Shown: positions 35,724-45,149, counted from the first letter of the stretch. The stretch: DNA of 64,000 nt from Granulosicoccus antarcticus IMCC3135 (GCF_002215215.1 NZ_CP018632.1:2662501-2726500); one strand, 5' to 3'. Numbers and translations are program-made. The notes: a model not told the origin generated them from the letters alone.

Positions 35724-36683
35724 ATGAGCCACAATCGATTGGTCGGCGATGTGGGCGGAACCAATGCCCGGTTTGCTCTGCTGGATGACAACAACCAGCC
35801 TATTTCCTCCAGTACCAGCACTCTGCGTACTGATGACTTTCCCAGTCTTGCCGCCGCTGTTTCTACCTATTTGAGTGAACACGATATAGATCGTGTCACC
35901 GCTGCTGCGGTCGCTGTTGCCACACCTGTAGTCGGGGATGTGATCAAGCTCACCAATAATCACTGGTCATTCTCAATTGAAGAAACCCGCAAGCAGCTCG
36001 GTATTGACTGCATGCATGTTGTCAATGATTTCACGGCTCTGGCACTCTCAGTTCCGCATCTGCCAGCCTCGGAGCTGATTAAGGTCGGCGGTGGTGAAGA
36101 AGTGCCGAATCATGCCAAAGCCATCATTGGTCCGGGTACCGGTCTGGGCGTCTCGGGGCTCATTCCGTGTAACGGTCATTGGACCGCATTGCAGGGTGAG
36201 GGAGGCCATGTCTCTCTGGGTGTTCGAACTCCCCGCGAATTCGCTGTTTATGAGCTTTTGAGTCATAAGTTCAGGCACGTCTCTGCCGAACGCTTTCTTT
36301 CAGGTCCGGGCCTTGTCAACATCGTCAACGCCTTGCGTGAAATCGACGGTATGTCGCCTCACGAGTATTCGCCTGCTGATGTCACTGAACATGGGTTGGC
36401 GTCTGAGCCCTTGCCAGAGCATGCTGCCTGTGTAGAAGCACTGGACATTTTCTGCGAATTGCTGGGTTCTTGTGCCGGAAACCTGGTGCTGACACTAGGT
36501 GCTGAGGGCGGTGTCTATATCGGCGGCGGTGTAGTGCCGCGTCTAGGTGATTTTTTCCTGCAATCAGGTTTCCGTGAGCAGTTCGAAGCAAAAGGGCGAA
36601 TGCAGCACTATCTTGAAAAAGTGCCGAGCTACGTCATCAAATCACCATATCCTGCACTAGTGGGTGCGGCGCAGCTCATCTGA
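35724..36683 (+). CDS. glk: Glucokinase
   Basis: ATP-dependent phosphorylation of glucose to glucose 6-phosphate. The 319-residue product has the phosphate-1 motif GDVGGTNARFALLD, the catalytic aspartate in VVNDFTALA, GPGTGLGVSGL and the EGGHVSLG segment of the bacterial Glk family, with GGVYIGGGVVPRL near the end. No transporter or other sugar gene adjoins it on the left; a sugar dehydrogenase gene lies to its right. Confidence 0.94.
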   Translation: MSHNRLVGDVGGTNARFALLDDNNQPISSSTSTLRTDDFPSLAAAVSTYLSEHDIDRVTAAAVAVATPVVGDVIKLTNNHWSFSIEETRKQLGIDCMHVVNDFTALALSVPHLPASELIKVGGGEEVPNHAKAIIGPGTGLGVSGLIPCNGHWTALQGEGGHVSLGVRTPREFAVYELLSHKFRHVSAERFLSGPGLVNIVNALREIDGMSPHEYSPADVTEHGLASEPLPEHAACVEALDIFCELLGSCAGNLVLTLGAEGGVYIGGGVVPRLGDFFLQSGFREQFEAKGRMQHYLEKVPSYVIKSPYPALVGAAQLI

Positions 36684-36825
36684 GCCACTCGCTGTAGTCT
36701 CGATAGCTGAACGGATTCAAATACTGAATCAAGAAGTCAGCTTATGCTGCTCCATTGGTATTCACTCTATCAGAAGGGCTGTGTATGAGTGGTCTATCTC
36801 AGGCGATTTGATCTGGTTTGGCCGG

Positions 36826-36888
36826 GCGGCCTATCCCTGGCGGCCTATCCCGGGCGGCCCATCCCGGGCGGCCCATCCCGGGCGGCCC
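36826..36888. repeat. 14-bp GC-rich tandem repeat in the glk downstream spacer
   Basis: Four consecutive 14-bp units (consensus GCGGCCYATCCCGG) plus a 7-nt partial fifth. The first two units differ by one or two bases, the last two are identical. It lies in the 377-bp gap between glk and the sugar dehydrogenase gene, which otherwise shows no gene. Adjacent CCCGGGCGGCCC parts are self-complementary and could fold. Confidence 0.85.
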
Positions 36889-37060
36889 GATATATGCCTA
36901 TTAGTCAGTGTTTCCCATTGTTAAACATTCCGATGCAACAAAATGTCTGCTTTGGGATCCGAGCTAGAATAGGGAGGCTGTAGTTGATAGCCTCCGCAGG
37001 CGGGAAACCTCTTTCAATGAACACATTCCATTGTGTCAATTACCAGGAATTGTCTGGCAA

Positions 37061-38587
37061 ATGCTGATTCGAATTGGCGCCGTACTCTTTACGTTGTTGT
37101 CTCAGCTTCCCGGCACCGCGCTGGCAATAGAGCTGCCGGAAGGTTTTATTGACGAGGCCTATATCAGCGGGCTGGATGGCCAGATAACCGGCTTTGATGC
37201 ATCTGCCGCAGGGCGGGTCTTCATTAGTGAGAAGGCGGGTATTGTGCGAGTATTTCAGGACGGTCAGCTGCTGGCTGAGCCTTTCCTCGACATTAATGAA
37301 ATCGTTAATGACCGAGTAGATCGAGGCATGCTTTCAGTGGCGGTGCATCCACAGTTCCCCTTGACGCCTTTTGTCTACGTGTTGTACACCTATGATCCTC
37401 CTGAGCTGGTAAGCAATGGTCTGGAAGGGCCCGGCACACTCGAGGGCAATGGCAACCGCGTTTCGCGCCTGGTGCGCTATACCGCTGATCCAGCTCGTGA
37501 CTTCAATGTAGCTGTCGAAGGTAGTGCTGAGGTCATACTGGGTCGCAACAGCACCTACGAGGCCATAGGCGAGCCTGAAGGGCGTTACAACACGACTATT
37601 CCGTCGTGCGGACCGATCTCTGATCCCACGCCGGATTGTTTGCCGGTTGATGAGGATTCTCATACCATTGGTGCCATGCGTTTCGCCGAAGACGGATCGC
37701 TCTATGTCAGTAATGGTGACGGTGCCAGTTACCGTAGTTTCGAGCCCTTGACCGAAATGGCTCTCAATCTGAATAGCCTGCGCGGCAAGATTCTCAGGAT
37801 TGATCCCGAGACGGGTAAAGGTTTGTCGGATAACCCTTATTTCGACGGTGATCCGGACAGTAATCGCTCACGAGTCATCAGTACCGGTTTGCGTAATCCC
37901 TACAGCATGACCATCCACCCTTTGACTGGACAACCCTATGTCGGAGATGTCGGGGAGAAGCAATGGGAAGAAATCAATGGCGGTAGCAGCAAGAATTTTG
38001 GATGGCCTTGCTATGAAGGCGGTGAAGGTGGCAACTTGCGCCAGCCTGGATTCGAGCCACTGGACTTTTGTCAGGCGCTTTATCAGTCCAGTGAAGAAAT
38101 CGAAGCACCTTTGCTGAGCTGGGAGCATCTTGAATCAGGTAGTAGTGCCATGGTCGGGGACTTCTACTTCGGAGAAGCATTTCCGTCGAACTACTCGGGC
38201 ATGCTTTTCTATGGTGATTTCATACAAGGCTGGATGCGCTATGCCGATGTCAGCGATCCGGATAATGTGACGAGTTTCGATTTTGCCAGCGACATGCAAC
38301 CGATGACCGAAATTCGGGTTGGAGAAGATGGCGCACTTTACTATGCCAGCATCATTACCGCTGAGGTGCGGCGCATTCGTTATATCGGTGAGGATGGGGG
38401 TGGTGAGTCTCCAGAGCCCGAGCCAACGCCCGAACCGGGTCCGGACTCAACTGATAACAGCTCGACAGGTGAGGGTGCCGTTGAAGTCGGGGCGGTCTCC
38501 ATATTGTGGCTGGTATCCCTGGGCTTGAGTCTGTGTTTGTTTCGACGAAAGCGCAGTTGTGTGAACGTTGCGGAAACTGATCAATGA
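37061..38587 (+). CDS. PQQ-type glucose/sorbosone dehydrogenase with C-terminal membrane anchor
   Basis: Exported beta-propeller sugar dehydrogenase (GSDH family). From the ATG at 37061 (a TTG at 37031 is an alternative) the product is 508 residues: signal peptide ending near GTALA, propeller with VDRGMLSVAVHPQF, GSLYVSNGDGAS, LRGKILRIDPETG, STGLRNPYSMTIHP and YVGDVGEKQWEEIN, all family signatures. After a Pro/Glu linker (about 455-475) comes a hydrophobic helix and RRKRS, a layout like a C-terminal sorting or anchoring signal. Cofactor PQQ is inferred. The stop overlaps the start of the pentaheme gene by 4 bp, so the two are coupled. Confidence 0.85.
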   Translation: MLIRIGAVLFTLLSQLPGTALAIELPEGFIDEAYISGLDGQITGFDASAAGRVFISEKAGIVRVFQDGQLLAEPFLDINEIVNDRVDRGMLSVAVHPQFPLTPFVYVLYTYDPPELVSNGLEGPGTLEGNGNRVSRLVRYTADPARDFNVAVEGSAEVILGRNSTYEAIGEPEGRYNTTIPSCGPISDPTPDCLPVDEDSHTIGAMRFAEDGSLYVSNGDGASYRSFEPLTEMALNLNSLRGKILRIDPETGKGLSDNPYFDGDPDSNRSRVISTGLRNPYSMTIHPLTGQPYVGDVGEKQWEEINGGSSKNFGWPCYEGGEGGNLRQPGFEPLDFCQALYQSSEEIEAPLLSWEHLESGSSAMVGDFYFGEAFPSNYSGMLFYGDFIQGWMRYADVSDPDNVTSFDFASDMQPMTEIRVGEDGALYYASIITAEVRRIRYIGEDGGGESPEPEPTPEPGPDSTDNSSTGEGAVEVGAVSILWLVSLGLSLCLFRRKRSCVNVAETDQ

Positions 38588-40362
38588 GCTTGATGGCCAC
38601 GGCCCGCCTGCTGACACTTGTGTGTCTGGTCGTGGGCTTGTCTGCCTGCTCTGAGGGCGTGCAACTGGAGGCGGGCGGTTCTTCCGATTCTGGCGATGGT
38701 CAAGGCGAGGGCGGTAGCGACGGCCAGGGCAGTGACTCAGGCGATGGAGGCAGTGTCGGAACAGGCGCACTTCCGGCCCTGTCCCCACATGATGCAGGAT
38801 TTGCGGGTACTTATTTCTCGGGGTCGGGTCAGTGTTCTACTTGTCATGATGGTCTGTCAGACGAGGCGGGTAGTGATGTATCCATCGCTCGCGACTGGTC
38901 GAGCAGCATGATGGCCAATGCCGCTCGGGATCCCTATTGGATTGCCAGAGTAGCTGCCGAGATAGATCGGCATCCGTTGCTGGAAAATACGTTGCAGGAC
39001 AGCTGCACTCGTTGTCACGCACCAATGGCCAATGAGTCAGGTCGCAAGGATGGGGCACCGCTGGCCTTGTTTGAGGACGGAATGCTGAATCCCAGCAGCC
39101 CTTTGTTTGATCATGCCATGGAGGGGGTCAGCTGTACGCTGTGTCATCAGGTAGAAGACGATGGATTGTTGGGTACACCTGAGGGTGTGTCCGGGAATTT
39201 CACGGTGCTCAGCTACGATAATTCCTTTGACCGACCTGCCTATGGACCTTATTCAGATCCCAGTGGGGTTTTCATGAGAACGCAGGTCCGTTTCAATCCG
39301 CTTCTTGGTCCTCATATTGCCACGTCAGAATCCTGCGCTGCCTGTCACGATTTACGTACTTCTTCCCAACATTCTGCAGCTGATGATTCCAGTTCCGAGA
39401 CGTTGACGTTTTTTCCTGAGCAAATGGTGTTTTCGGAATGGCAAAACAGTGCCTATGGCACTGAGGGTGAGAACCCACAAAATTGCCAGAGTTGTCATAT
39501 GCCGGAAGTACCAGGTACGCTCATGCTTGCTACCGAAGGGGGCGGGGTTCCGCGTGAAGGTTTCTCGCGTCACACGTTTCTGGGGGCCAATACGGTCATG
39601 CAGAGCCTGTTGATGAATTACAGCGATGAGTTGGGGATAGCGGTTGATCGCCAGCAATTCGAGCAATCCATTCTCAGAAACCGCAGCTTTCTCAAAGGGT
39701 CTGCATCAGTGCAGATAGTTGACAGCGAGTTGACAGGGCAAGAGCTGGTGAGTGTGGTTCGAATTCGCAATCTGGCAGGGCACAAGCTGCCTAGCGGCTA
39801 CCCTTCACGACGCGTATTTATCCATTTTCAGGTCAAGGATTCAAGCGGCGCTATCGTATTTGAATCGGGTGCGCTTGCCAGTGATGGCAGCATTGTGGGC
39901 GTAGCGACAGATACCGATAGCAGCCAGTACGAGAACCATTACCAGAGTATCGATTCTGCGGATCAGGTGCAGGTTTACGAAGCCATCATGGGTGATGAGG
40001 CTCAGAGCGTCACGCATTCACTCTCGCTGGCCCGAGATTATCTCAAGGACAACCGATTATTGCCTGTTGGGCTGGAAAAGGCTTCGGCGCCGAGTGATAT
40101 CCGAACTGTCGGCCTGGCTGCCTCAGATGCAGACTTCGACGCTGGTGGTGATGAGGTTACATACCGGGTTCAAGTGCCCGGTAATGGTGAGTCATACACT
40201 GTGAATGCAGAGTTGGTCTATCAGCCTCTGGCATTTGGCCATATACAGGAGCTTTTCGAAAGTGTTCACTTACCGGCAGTGGACCAGTTCAAGACAATGT
40301 TCGACGCTACTGTGCTGAAATCCGAAATCATTGCCTCTGATGTGAAGGAAGATATTCGTTAG
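38584..40362 (+). CDS. Pentaheme c-type cytochrome lipoprotein
   Basis: 592 residues with a lipobox LSAC (acylated C22), a Gly/Ser/Asp-rich spacer (about 30-62) and five CxxCH heme sites: CSTCH 84-88, CTRCH 141-145, CTLCH 184-188, CAACH 251-255 and CQSCH 301-305. The first half resembles cytochrome c554-type multiheme domains; the second half (about 340-590) is beta-rich, with LAGHKLPSGYPSRRVF like other multiheme cytochromes. Being translated in overlap with the sugar dehydrogenase suggests it takes electrons from it on the membrane surface; this is inference. Confidence 0.85.
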   Translation: MSLMATARLLTLVCLVVGLSACSEGVQLEAGGSSDSGDGQGEGGSDGQGSDSGDGGSVGTGALPALSPHDAGFAGTYFSGSGQCSTCHDGLSDEAGSDVSIARDWSSSMMANAARDPYWIARVAAEIDRHPLLENTLQDSCTRCHAPMANESGRKDGAPLALFEDGMLNPSSPLFDHAMEGVSCTLCHQVEDDGLLGTPEGVSGNFTVLSYDNSFDRPAYGPYSDPSGVFMRTQVRFNPLLGPHIATSESCAACHDLRTSSQHSAADDSSSETLTFFPEQMVFSEWQNSAYGTEGENPQNCQSCHMPEVPGTLMLATEGGGVPREGFSRHTFLGANTVMQSLLMNYSDELGIAVDRQQFEQSILRNRSFLKGSASVQIVDSELTGQELVSVVRIRNLAGHKLPSGYPSRRVFIHFQVKDSSGAIVFESGALASDGSIVGVATDTDSSQYENHYQSIDSADQVQVYEAIMGDEAQSVTHSLSLARDYLKDNRLLPVGLEKASAPSDIRTVGLAASDADFDAGGDEVTYRVQVPGNGESYTVNAELVYQPLAFGHIQELFESVHLPAVDQFKTMFDATVLKSEIIASDVKEDIR

Positions 40363-40408
40363 CGGAAGAGCGGAGCGGTTGCGAAAACGTTGAGGATTAT
40401 TGTCTGTG

Positions 40409-40435
40409 CAACCCGCCTCGAAGGGAGGCGAGTTG
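40409..40435. terminator. Stem-loop between convergent cytochrome and lipoprotein genes
   Basis: CAAC-C-CGCCTC pairs with GAGGCG-A-GTTG around a short loop, with one internal mismatch. It lies between two convergent stop codons and could end transcription from both sides; there is no clear T-run. Confidence 0.5.
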
Positions 40436-40489
40436 CTTGCGCTGAAAGAGGTGCCAGGTTTGCTTTTGCCAGCTCTCCCGACATTCGCT

Positions 40490-41419
40490 CTATTGAGGTA
40501 CCACTTCGTCCAGATTGTCAGCAGTTGCCGCAATGATGCCAGCGCACGAGGTTCCCGGTGCAAGGATTGATGTCGCTGTGTTGGTAGCGAGATCGTAGTC
40601 ACATGCGAATGGTCCGGTAAGTGCTGAGTCGGCGCTTGTGATCTGGAGTAGGGTATCCGTCAGCGCATAGGTGACTTGTCTGTCTGCAAATGTCAGTGTT
40701 GGCCGCCTTTCTCCATTCAGAAATTCCCATACATCCGGAAGTCTGATATCTGCGCGTTGCAGTTGGCAATTATCAGTATTGCCGTTGAAAATACTGGCGT
40801 GACAGCTGTCGGTTGCATAGAAAGCTGCCTCAGTGACATAGACGCTGATCTCACCAGTTGCCAATCCACTGGAGCCACAGTCGATAGCCAGCAGTTGCTC
40901 GCCGACCGCCGGATCATATGCACCCAGGCAATCCTGCTGCAGTTCTGTCAATGTCGTGCCTTCGCTCAAGTTCTTGTTGAGATCAAGCAAAGTGAGTGAT
41001 ACCTGTCGTTTGATGCCTTTGACCAGTCTGTCGATATCGCTGCCGGCCGTTATTTCAGGCACAAAGATATCTTCATCGCCCGTGTCCGGTCCCGCATCCT
41101 CTTCAGTGTTTTCACCAGTGTTTTCGCCAGTGTTTTCGCCAGTGTCTTCGCCGGTCTCAGAGCCGGTATCACTTCCAGTCTCTGTCTCAGAACCAGTATC
41201 ACCTTCAGTGTCAGTTCCCGCCTCAGAACCAGTATCACTTCCAGTGCTTACATCCGTCTCAGAGCCAGTGTCTCCGCCAGAGTCAGTACCTACACCTACC
41301 GTAGGGTCATCAAATGCACCTTCGTCACTGGGAGAGGAATTGGAAGAGGAGCCACAACCGCCAAGCAGGGCAGTTGCACAGACTGTCAGAAGCAGGACTC
41401 TAGGGCACAACACTTTCAT
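40490..41419 (-). CDS. Lipoprotein with acidic Thr/Gly/Glu repeat region
   Basis: I do not recognise the globular part. The 309-residue product has a lipobox LLGGC (C22), then a low-complexity segment (about 30-120) of degenerate TGSDTGSETG and GENT repeats, strongly acidic, and a C-terminal domain (about 125-309) with several cysteines (DCLGAYD, IDCGSSGL, TDSCHAS, NCQLQ, FACDYD, TSCAG) that could form disulfides. Start chosen at 41419 to give a normal lipoprotein signal; the longer frame would add 40 unlikely residues. The repeats probably form an extended stalk. Confidence 0.75.
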   Translation of the reverse strand: MKVLCPRVLLLTVCATALLGGCGSSSNSSPSDEGAFDDPTVGVGTDSGGDTGSETDVSTGSDTGSEAGTDTEGDTGSETETGSDTGSETGEDTGENTGENTGENTEEDAGPDTGDEDIFVPEITAGSDIDRLVKGIKRQVSLTLLDLNKNLSEGTTLTELQQDCLGAYDPAVGEQLLAIDCGSSGLATGEISVYVTEAAFYATDSCHASIFNGNTDNCQLQRADIRLPDVWEFLNGERRPTLTFADRQVTYALTDTLLQITSADSALTGPFACDYDLATNTATSILAPGTSCAGIIAATADNLDEVVPQ

Positions 41420-41606
41420 GAGACGACCGGAACAATAGTGTGACAAGATTGTAAAGATACGCCAGATGGACGTATGTGTACATGTAGCGACGCCAGATAT
41501 GACGCATTGTATGCGTTGGCTGACAAGTGACAGGCGCAAGTGGCCTAATTCTCACGACAATTTCACAAACATTACTTCAGGTAATACGGGTTAAGGACAG
41601 TACAAA

Positions 41607-42485
41607 ATGGCTACAGTCATCAATGGCAAGGAACACGCGCAGCAATTGCGGGACAACCTGGCGATAGAGGTCTCAAAACTCAAATCCGATCATGCTCTGG
41701 TGCCCGGACTGGCCGTGGTGCTGGTTGGTGAAGATCCGGCTAGTCAGATCTATGTGAGAAACAAGGCTAAACAAACGGTTGAAGTCGGGATGAAATCCTT
41801 CGAACACCGTCTGGACACAGATACGGATGAGGTCACACTGCTGGATCTGATCGCTTCACTCAATGCTGATGATGCCGTGCATGGGATTTTGGTGCAGCTA
41901 CCATTGCCGCCACATATAGATGAGTTCAAAGTTATCAATGCCGTCAGTCATGACAAGGATGTAGACGGGTTCCATCTGATGAATGTCGGGCGTCTGAATA
42001 CGGATGGAGGGGGCGTAGTTCCTTGTACTCCATTGGGTTCACTCATGATGCTCAAATCTCAGCTGGGTGATCTGACGGGACTCAATGCCGTTATCGTCGG
42101 CCGATCTAATATTGTGGGTAAGCCGATGGCGGCACTGCTGTTGAAAGCCAACTGTACTGTCACTATTGCCCATTCACGCACCAAGAATCTGGAAGAGCTG
42201 TGTCGGACTGCCGATATTCTGGTTGCAGCCGTTGGCCGCCCGCGAATGATTCAAGGGGACTGGATAAAGCCTGGCGCCACAGTGATCGATGTCGGTATCA
42301 ACAGAATAGAAGAAAATGGTGCCACCAAGCTGGTGGGCGACGTGGATTACCTGTCAGCTTCTGAAGTCGCTGGTGCCATTACGCCAGTGCCGGGCGGCGT
42401 GGGTCCCATGACAATTGCCTGTTTGTTGCACAACACAGTTCAGCAGGCTAAACGTATTGCCGGGATCGACCTGTCAGATCAATAG
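41607..42485 (+). CDS. folD: Methylenetetrahydrofolate dehydrogenase/cyclohydrolase FolD
   Basis: Bifunctional cytoplasmic enzyme interconverting 5,10-methylene- and 10-formyl-tetrahydrofolate. The 292-residue product has [20 protein letters not shown] with the catalytic lysine in [22 protein letters not shown], the NADP-binding [16 protein letters not shown] and the C-terminal [19 protein letters not shown]. It is monocistronic, followed by a strong hairpin. Confidence 0.97.
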   Translation: MATVINGKEHAQQLRDNLAIEVSKLKSDHALVPGLAVVLVGEDPASQIYVRNKAKQTVEVGMKSFEHRLDTDTDEVTLLDLIASLNADDAVHGILVQLPLPPHIDEFKVINAVSHDKDVDGFHLMNVGRLNTDGGGVVPCTPLGSLMMLKSQLGDLTGLNAVIVGRSNIVGKPMAALLLKANCTVTIAHSRTKNLEELCRTADILVAAVGRPRMIQGDWIKPGATVIDVGINRIEENGATKLVGDVDYLSASEVAGAITPVPGGVGPMTIACLLHNTVQQAKRIAGIDLSDQ

Positions 42486-42505
42486 CCTTTTCCTGATGCT
42501 ACTCT

Positions 42506-42531
42506 GGCCCTCGTTTGGATCGACGAGGGCC
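42506..42531. terminator. Strong stem-loop after folD
   Basis: GGCCCTCGT and ACGAGGGCC form a perfect 9-bp stem with an 8-nt loop between the convergent folD and DUF4864-like genes. TTGTG follows instead of a full T-run. Confidence 0.65.
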
Positions 42532-42566
42532 TTGTGCAGGTTTGCCCATCGCTTGGGGCGCGTTGA

Positions 42567-43118
42567 CTAGATTCGCAAACCACTCTCTTTCCCGATACCC
42601 AAAGGGATGACCCTATCTGTTAGCCACATGTTGGCATTCTGGCCGCCGCTCTGTTTGCTGAGTTGGAAGGCGTAACCGATCTCCTTGCCGGAATGTGTCA
42701 TCAACCAGACTGCCTGAATGGCTGTATTTCCCGAGACCTTCATTGCCTCATAGCGAGCATTGCTGTGATTGAGCATGTCTGGAAAGCCTTTTTTTATCAT
42801 GGCTCTGAACCGATTGAGTGGCCCGGTGCTGATCTTGTTGGCCGGAGAGGCGAATCTGAATACCGTGGCTATTCCGGCATCGTTGTCAGCGTCGTTATGC
42901 TTTAACGAATCGACAACAATCTGTACGACCTGCTGAGGCGTAAAATTTTCATTCGGTTCAATAATTCTTGAGCTCGCCAGGCTGGTCTGGCTGTAAGCCA
43001 TGGTGCTTGCTAAAACGATTAAAAGGGCAAGGGTATTACCGGTTGCAGTTTTTAAAAGAAACCTTGCAAGGCCTGTGATCGTGGGAATCGCTAACCAGAG
43101 CTGTGTTGAATTTGCCAA
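42567..43118 (-). CDS. Exported DUF4864-like protein
   Basis: A 183-residue protein with a long N-terminal hydrophobic signal (about 22-48) and a small alpha/beta domain (about 55-183). The segment QQVVQIVVDSLKHND, VFRFASPANK, RFRAMIKKGFPDML and QAVWLMTHSG resembles the DUF4864 fold (SnoaL/NTF2-like). No function is known to me. It is monocistronic; about 500 bp with no clear gene separate it from the ABC transporter genes. Confidence 0.65.
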   Translation of the reverse strand: MANSTQLWLAIPTITGLARFLLKTATGNTLALLIVLASTMAYSQTSLASSRIIEPNENFTPQQVVQIVVDSLKHNDADNDAGIATVFRFASPANKISTGPLNRFRAMIKKGFPDMLNHSNARYEAMKVSGNTAIQAVWLMTHSGKEIGYAFQLSKQSGGQNANMWLTDRVIPLGIGKESGLRI

Positions 43119-43615
43119 AATGACTCTCCCCGTGCAGTGTGTTCGTATGGTTTGGTACTTGATACGAGTCTGATCTCTACAATGGACTACTTGGCGCTAT
43201 TGTTCATTAGCCGTCAGGATAGCTCGAGAGTCATTATCATGACAGATCGCTCTGTCGACAATGCCGCTAGAGTATTTCGGGCAGTGCCGTTACACTCGAC
43301 CTATGGATAGTTTTCAGTTCTGCGAACTTTGCCGCCTGATGCGCGGCTGGTTTATTGATTTACGCAAGACATTCGATAATCTGTAAGGTGTTTCTCTGCG
43401 TGTTGGTGGAGGGAGTGTAGTGTCCATTATCGGAGCTTGCGGTTTTGGAGAGAGTTTCTTCATTCTATGCACTAAATTGCTGAAAATATCTGGTAGCGGA
43501 GAAACCTCGGCTATCGAAGAAAAATCCGTTTCAAGGAGCGTTCCGGAACCCGAGTAGCTGCGGAAGACAAACTGGGCAGCGATACGCCACGACTATCACC
43601 TTGAGATAAGGAATC
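43119..43615. other. 497-bp spacer, no confident gene
   Basis: Between the DUF4864-like gene and the amino-acid transporter operon. It holds one 27-codon frame (43303-43386) with an FCELC motif but no ribosome site. AT-rich parts near 43470-43530 may hold the transporter promoter, but I cannot place boxes. AAGG lies nine bases before the transporter start at 43616. Confidence 0.5.
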
Positions 43616-44383
43616 ATGAAGAAACTGTTTGTATCATTGGCTACAGTCATGCTGGGATTTGTTGGCAGTCCAGTTATGGCCGAGCTGCGCCTTGGTCTGG
43701 ATTCAGCTCCCTATCCACCCTTTTATCAAACTGATTCGAATGGGAATCTGGTCGGGTGGGAAGTGGAAATAGGTGATGCCCTGTGTGCCGCTATGCAGGA
43801 AGAGTGTGTTTGGGTGCCTGTCGCCTGGGACGGGCTGATACCGGCGCTGTTGGCGAAGAAAATCGATGGAATTCTAGGGTCGATGTCAATCACGGCAGAG
43901 CGGGAAAAGACGATTTCATTTTCCGACAAATACTACAATACGCCATCCGCTATCGTCGCATTGAAAACATCATCAATCTCTGATTCACCAGAGAGTGTCA
44001 AAGGGAAGATCATTGGTGTGCAGGTAGCGACGACTAATCAGAATTATGTGCAGAAGTACCTGGAAGACAGCGCGGATAGCATCAAGATCTATCAGGATTT
44101 CAACGAACATAATCAGGATCTCATTGCAGGTCGTATAGATGCGGCGGTGGGTGATTCACTGGCATTTGAAGCATTTCTGAACAGTGCTGAGGGTGAACAG
44201 TTTGAGGTCAAAAGCTTGTTAAGCGATGATATTGTCTTTGGACCGGGTATCGGAGTGGGTTTGAGAAAGGGTGACGATGAACTTGAAGAGCGCTTCAACA
44301 ACGCTATCAAACAGATTCGTGAGGACGGAACATACGAGACGATTTCAGCGAGTTATTTCGATTTCAATATCTTTGGTGAATGA
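43616..44383 (+). CDS. Polar amino-acid ABC transporter, substrate-binding protein
   Basis: Periplasmic solute-binding protein of the HisJ/ArtJ/lysine-arginine-ornithine family, 255 residues, with a signal peptide (about 1-22, cleavage at VMA-ELR). Typical motifs: DSAPYPPFYQTDSNGNLVGW, EVEIGDALCAAM, ISFSDKYYNTPSA and GRIDAAVGDSLAFEAFL. The acidic residues at the substrate alpha-carboxylate/amine site are present, but specificity cannot be fixed; a basic amino acid is likely from the family and the neighbouring transaminase. Confidence 0.88.
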   Translation: MKKLFVSLATVMLGFVGSPVMAELRLGLDSAPYPPFYQTDSNGNLVGWEVEIGDALCAAMQEECVWVPVAWDGLIPALLAKKIDGILGSMSITAEREKTISFSDKYYNTPSAIVALKTSSISDSPESVKGKIIGVQVATTNQNYVQKYLEDSADSIKIYQDFNEHNQDLIAGRIDAAVGDSLAFEAFLNSAEGEQFEVKSLLSDDIVFGPGIGVGLRKGDDELEERFNNAIKQIREDGTYETISASYFDFNIFGE

Positions 44384-44423
44384 AGAAATTCGATTGAGCT
44401 GTTCCAGACAAATCTGACAATCC

Positions 44424-45146
44424 ATGGAAACGCTCTTTGCCAACTGGCATCATCTGTCCTTCGGTGATGGCGGTTGGGGGTGGAATTTGTTGCGCGGCTT
44501 GTCAAGCACGCTGCAGATTGCACTTGGAGCCTATTTTCTGGGATTGGTAATTGGATTGCTGGGTGCCGTAGGAAAACGAGATGGCTCGCGTCTGACTCGG
44601 TACTTGCTTGAGATTTATACCACTCTGATCCGGGCTATCCCGGAGCTGGTTCTGATTCTGCTTTTGTATTATGCAGGTACCGGGCTGGTTAATCAGCTGA
44701 TGGAATCAATGGGTTATCGTCCTATTGATATCAGCGGTCTGGTGGCTGGTATTGTCGTTCTGGGTATCGTGCAGGGGGCTTATTCGATTGAGGTAATCAG
44801 AGGCGCCATGCGAGTTGTGCCTCGTGGTCAGCTCGAAGCTGCCGAGGCCTTTGGCATGGGGCGTTGGATGATTCTGCGTAGAATCACTTTGCCGGCGATG
44901 CTGCCTCATGCTTTGCCAGGTTTGTCCAATCTCTGGCTCATCGTCACCAAAGAGACGGCATTGTTGTCTGTGGTTGGATTCTCGGAGCTGGCATTGACGA
45001 CCCGTCAGGCCGCCGGGGCGAGCAGAGCCTATTTCATGTTTTTTCTTGTCGCAGCTTGTCTCTACCTGTGTGTCTCTCTTCTGTCGAATGAGCTGTTTCG
45101 CAGGTTGGAGAAGCGTGCCCGACGCGGTCAACCGGAGCTGAACTGA
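44424..45146 (+). CDS. Polar amino-acid ABC transporter permease (HisQ/ArtQ type)
   Basis: Inner-membrane permease of 240 residues with about five transmembrane helices. It has the EAA-loop coupling motif EAAEAFGMGRWMILRRITLP that contacts the ATPase, and the RAIPELVLILLLYY segment typical of the HisQ branch. It lies 40 bp after the binding-protein gene and three bases before the second permease, so the three are one operon. Confidence 0.9.
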   Translation: METLFANWHHLSFGDGGWGWNLLRGLSSTLQIALGAYFLGLVIGLLGAVGKRDGSRLTRYLLEIYTTLIRAIPELVLILLLYYAGTGLVNQLMESMGYRPIDISGLVAGIVVLGIVQGAYSIEVIRGAMRVVPRGQLEAAEAFGMGRWMILRRITLPAMLPHALPGLSNLWLIVTKETALLSVVGFSELALTTRQAAGASRAYFMFFLVAACLYLCVSLLSNELFRRLEKRARRGQPELN

Positions 45147-45149
45147 GGT

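Noticed and set aside
36826..36888. Possible CRISPR array
   Set aside because: Units are 14 bp and directly abutting with no spacers, and no cas genes are in the window.
36664..36924. An 86-codon plus-strand frame across the 14-bp tandem repeats
   Set aside because: It starts inside glk, is made largely of repeat-derived RPIPGGPSRAA and shows no domain or ribosome site.
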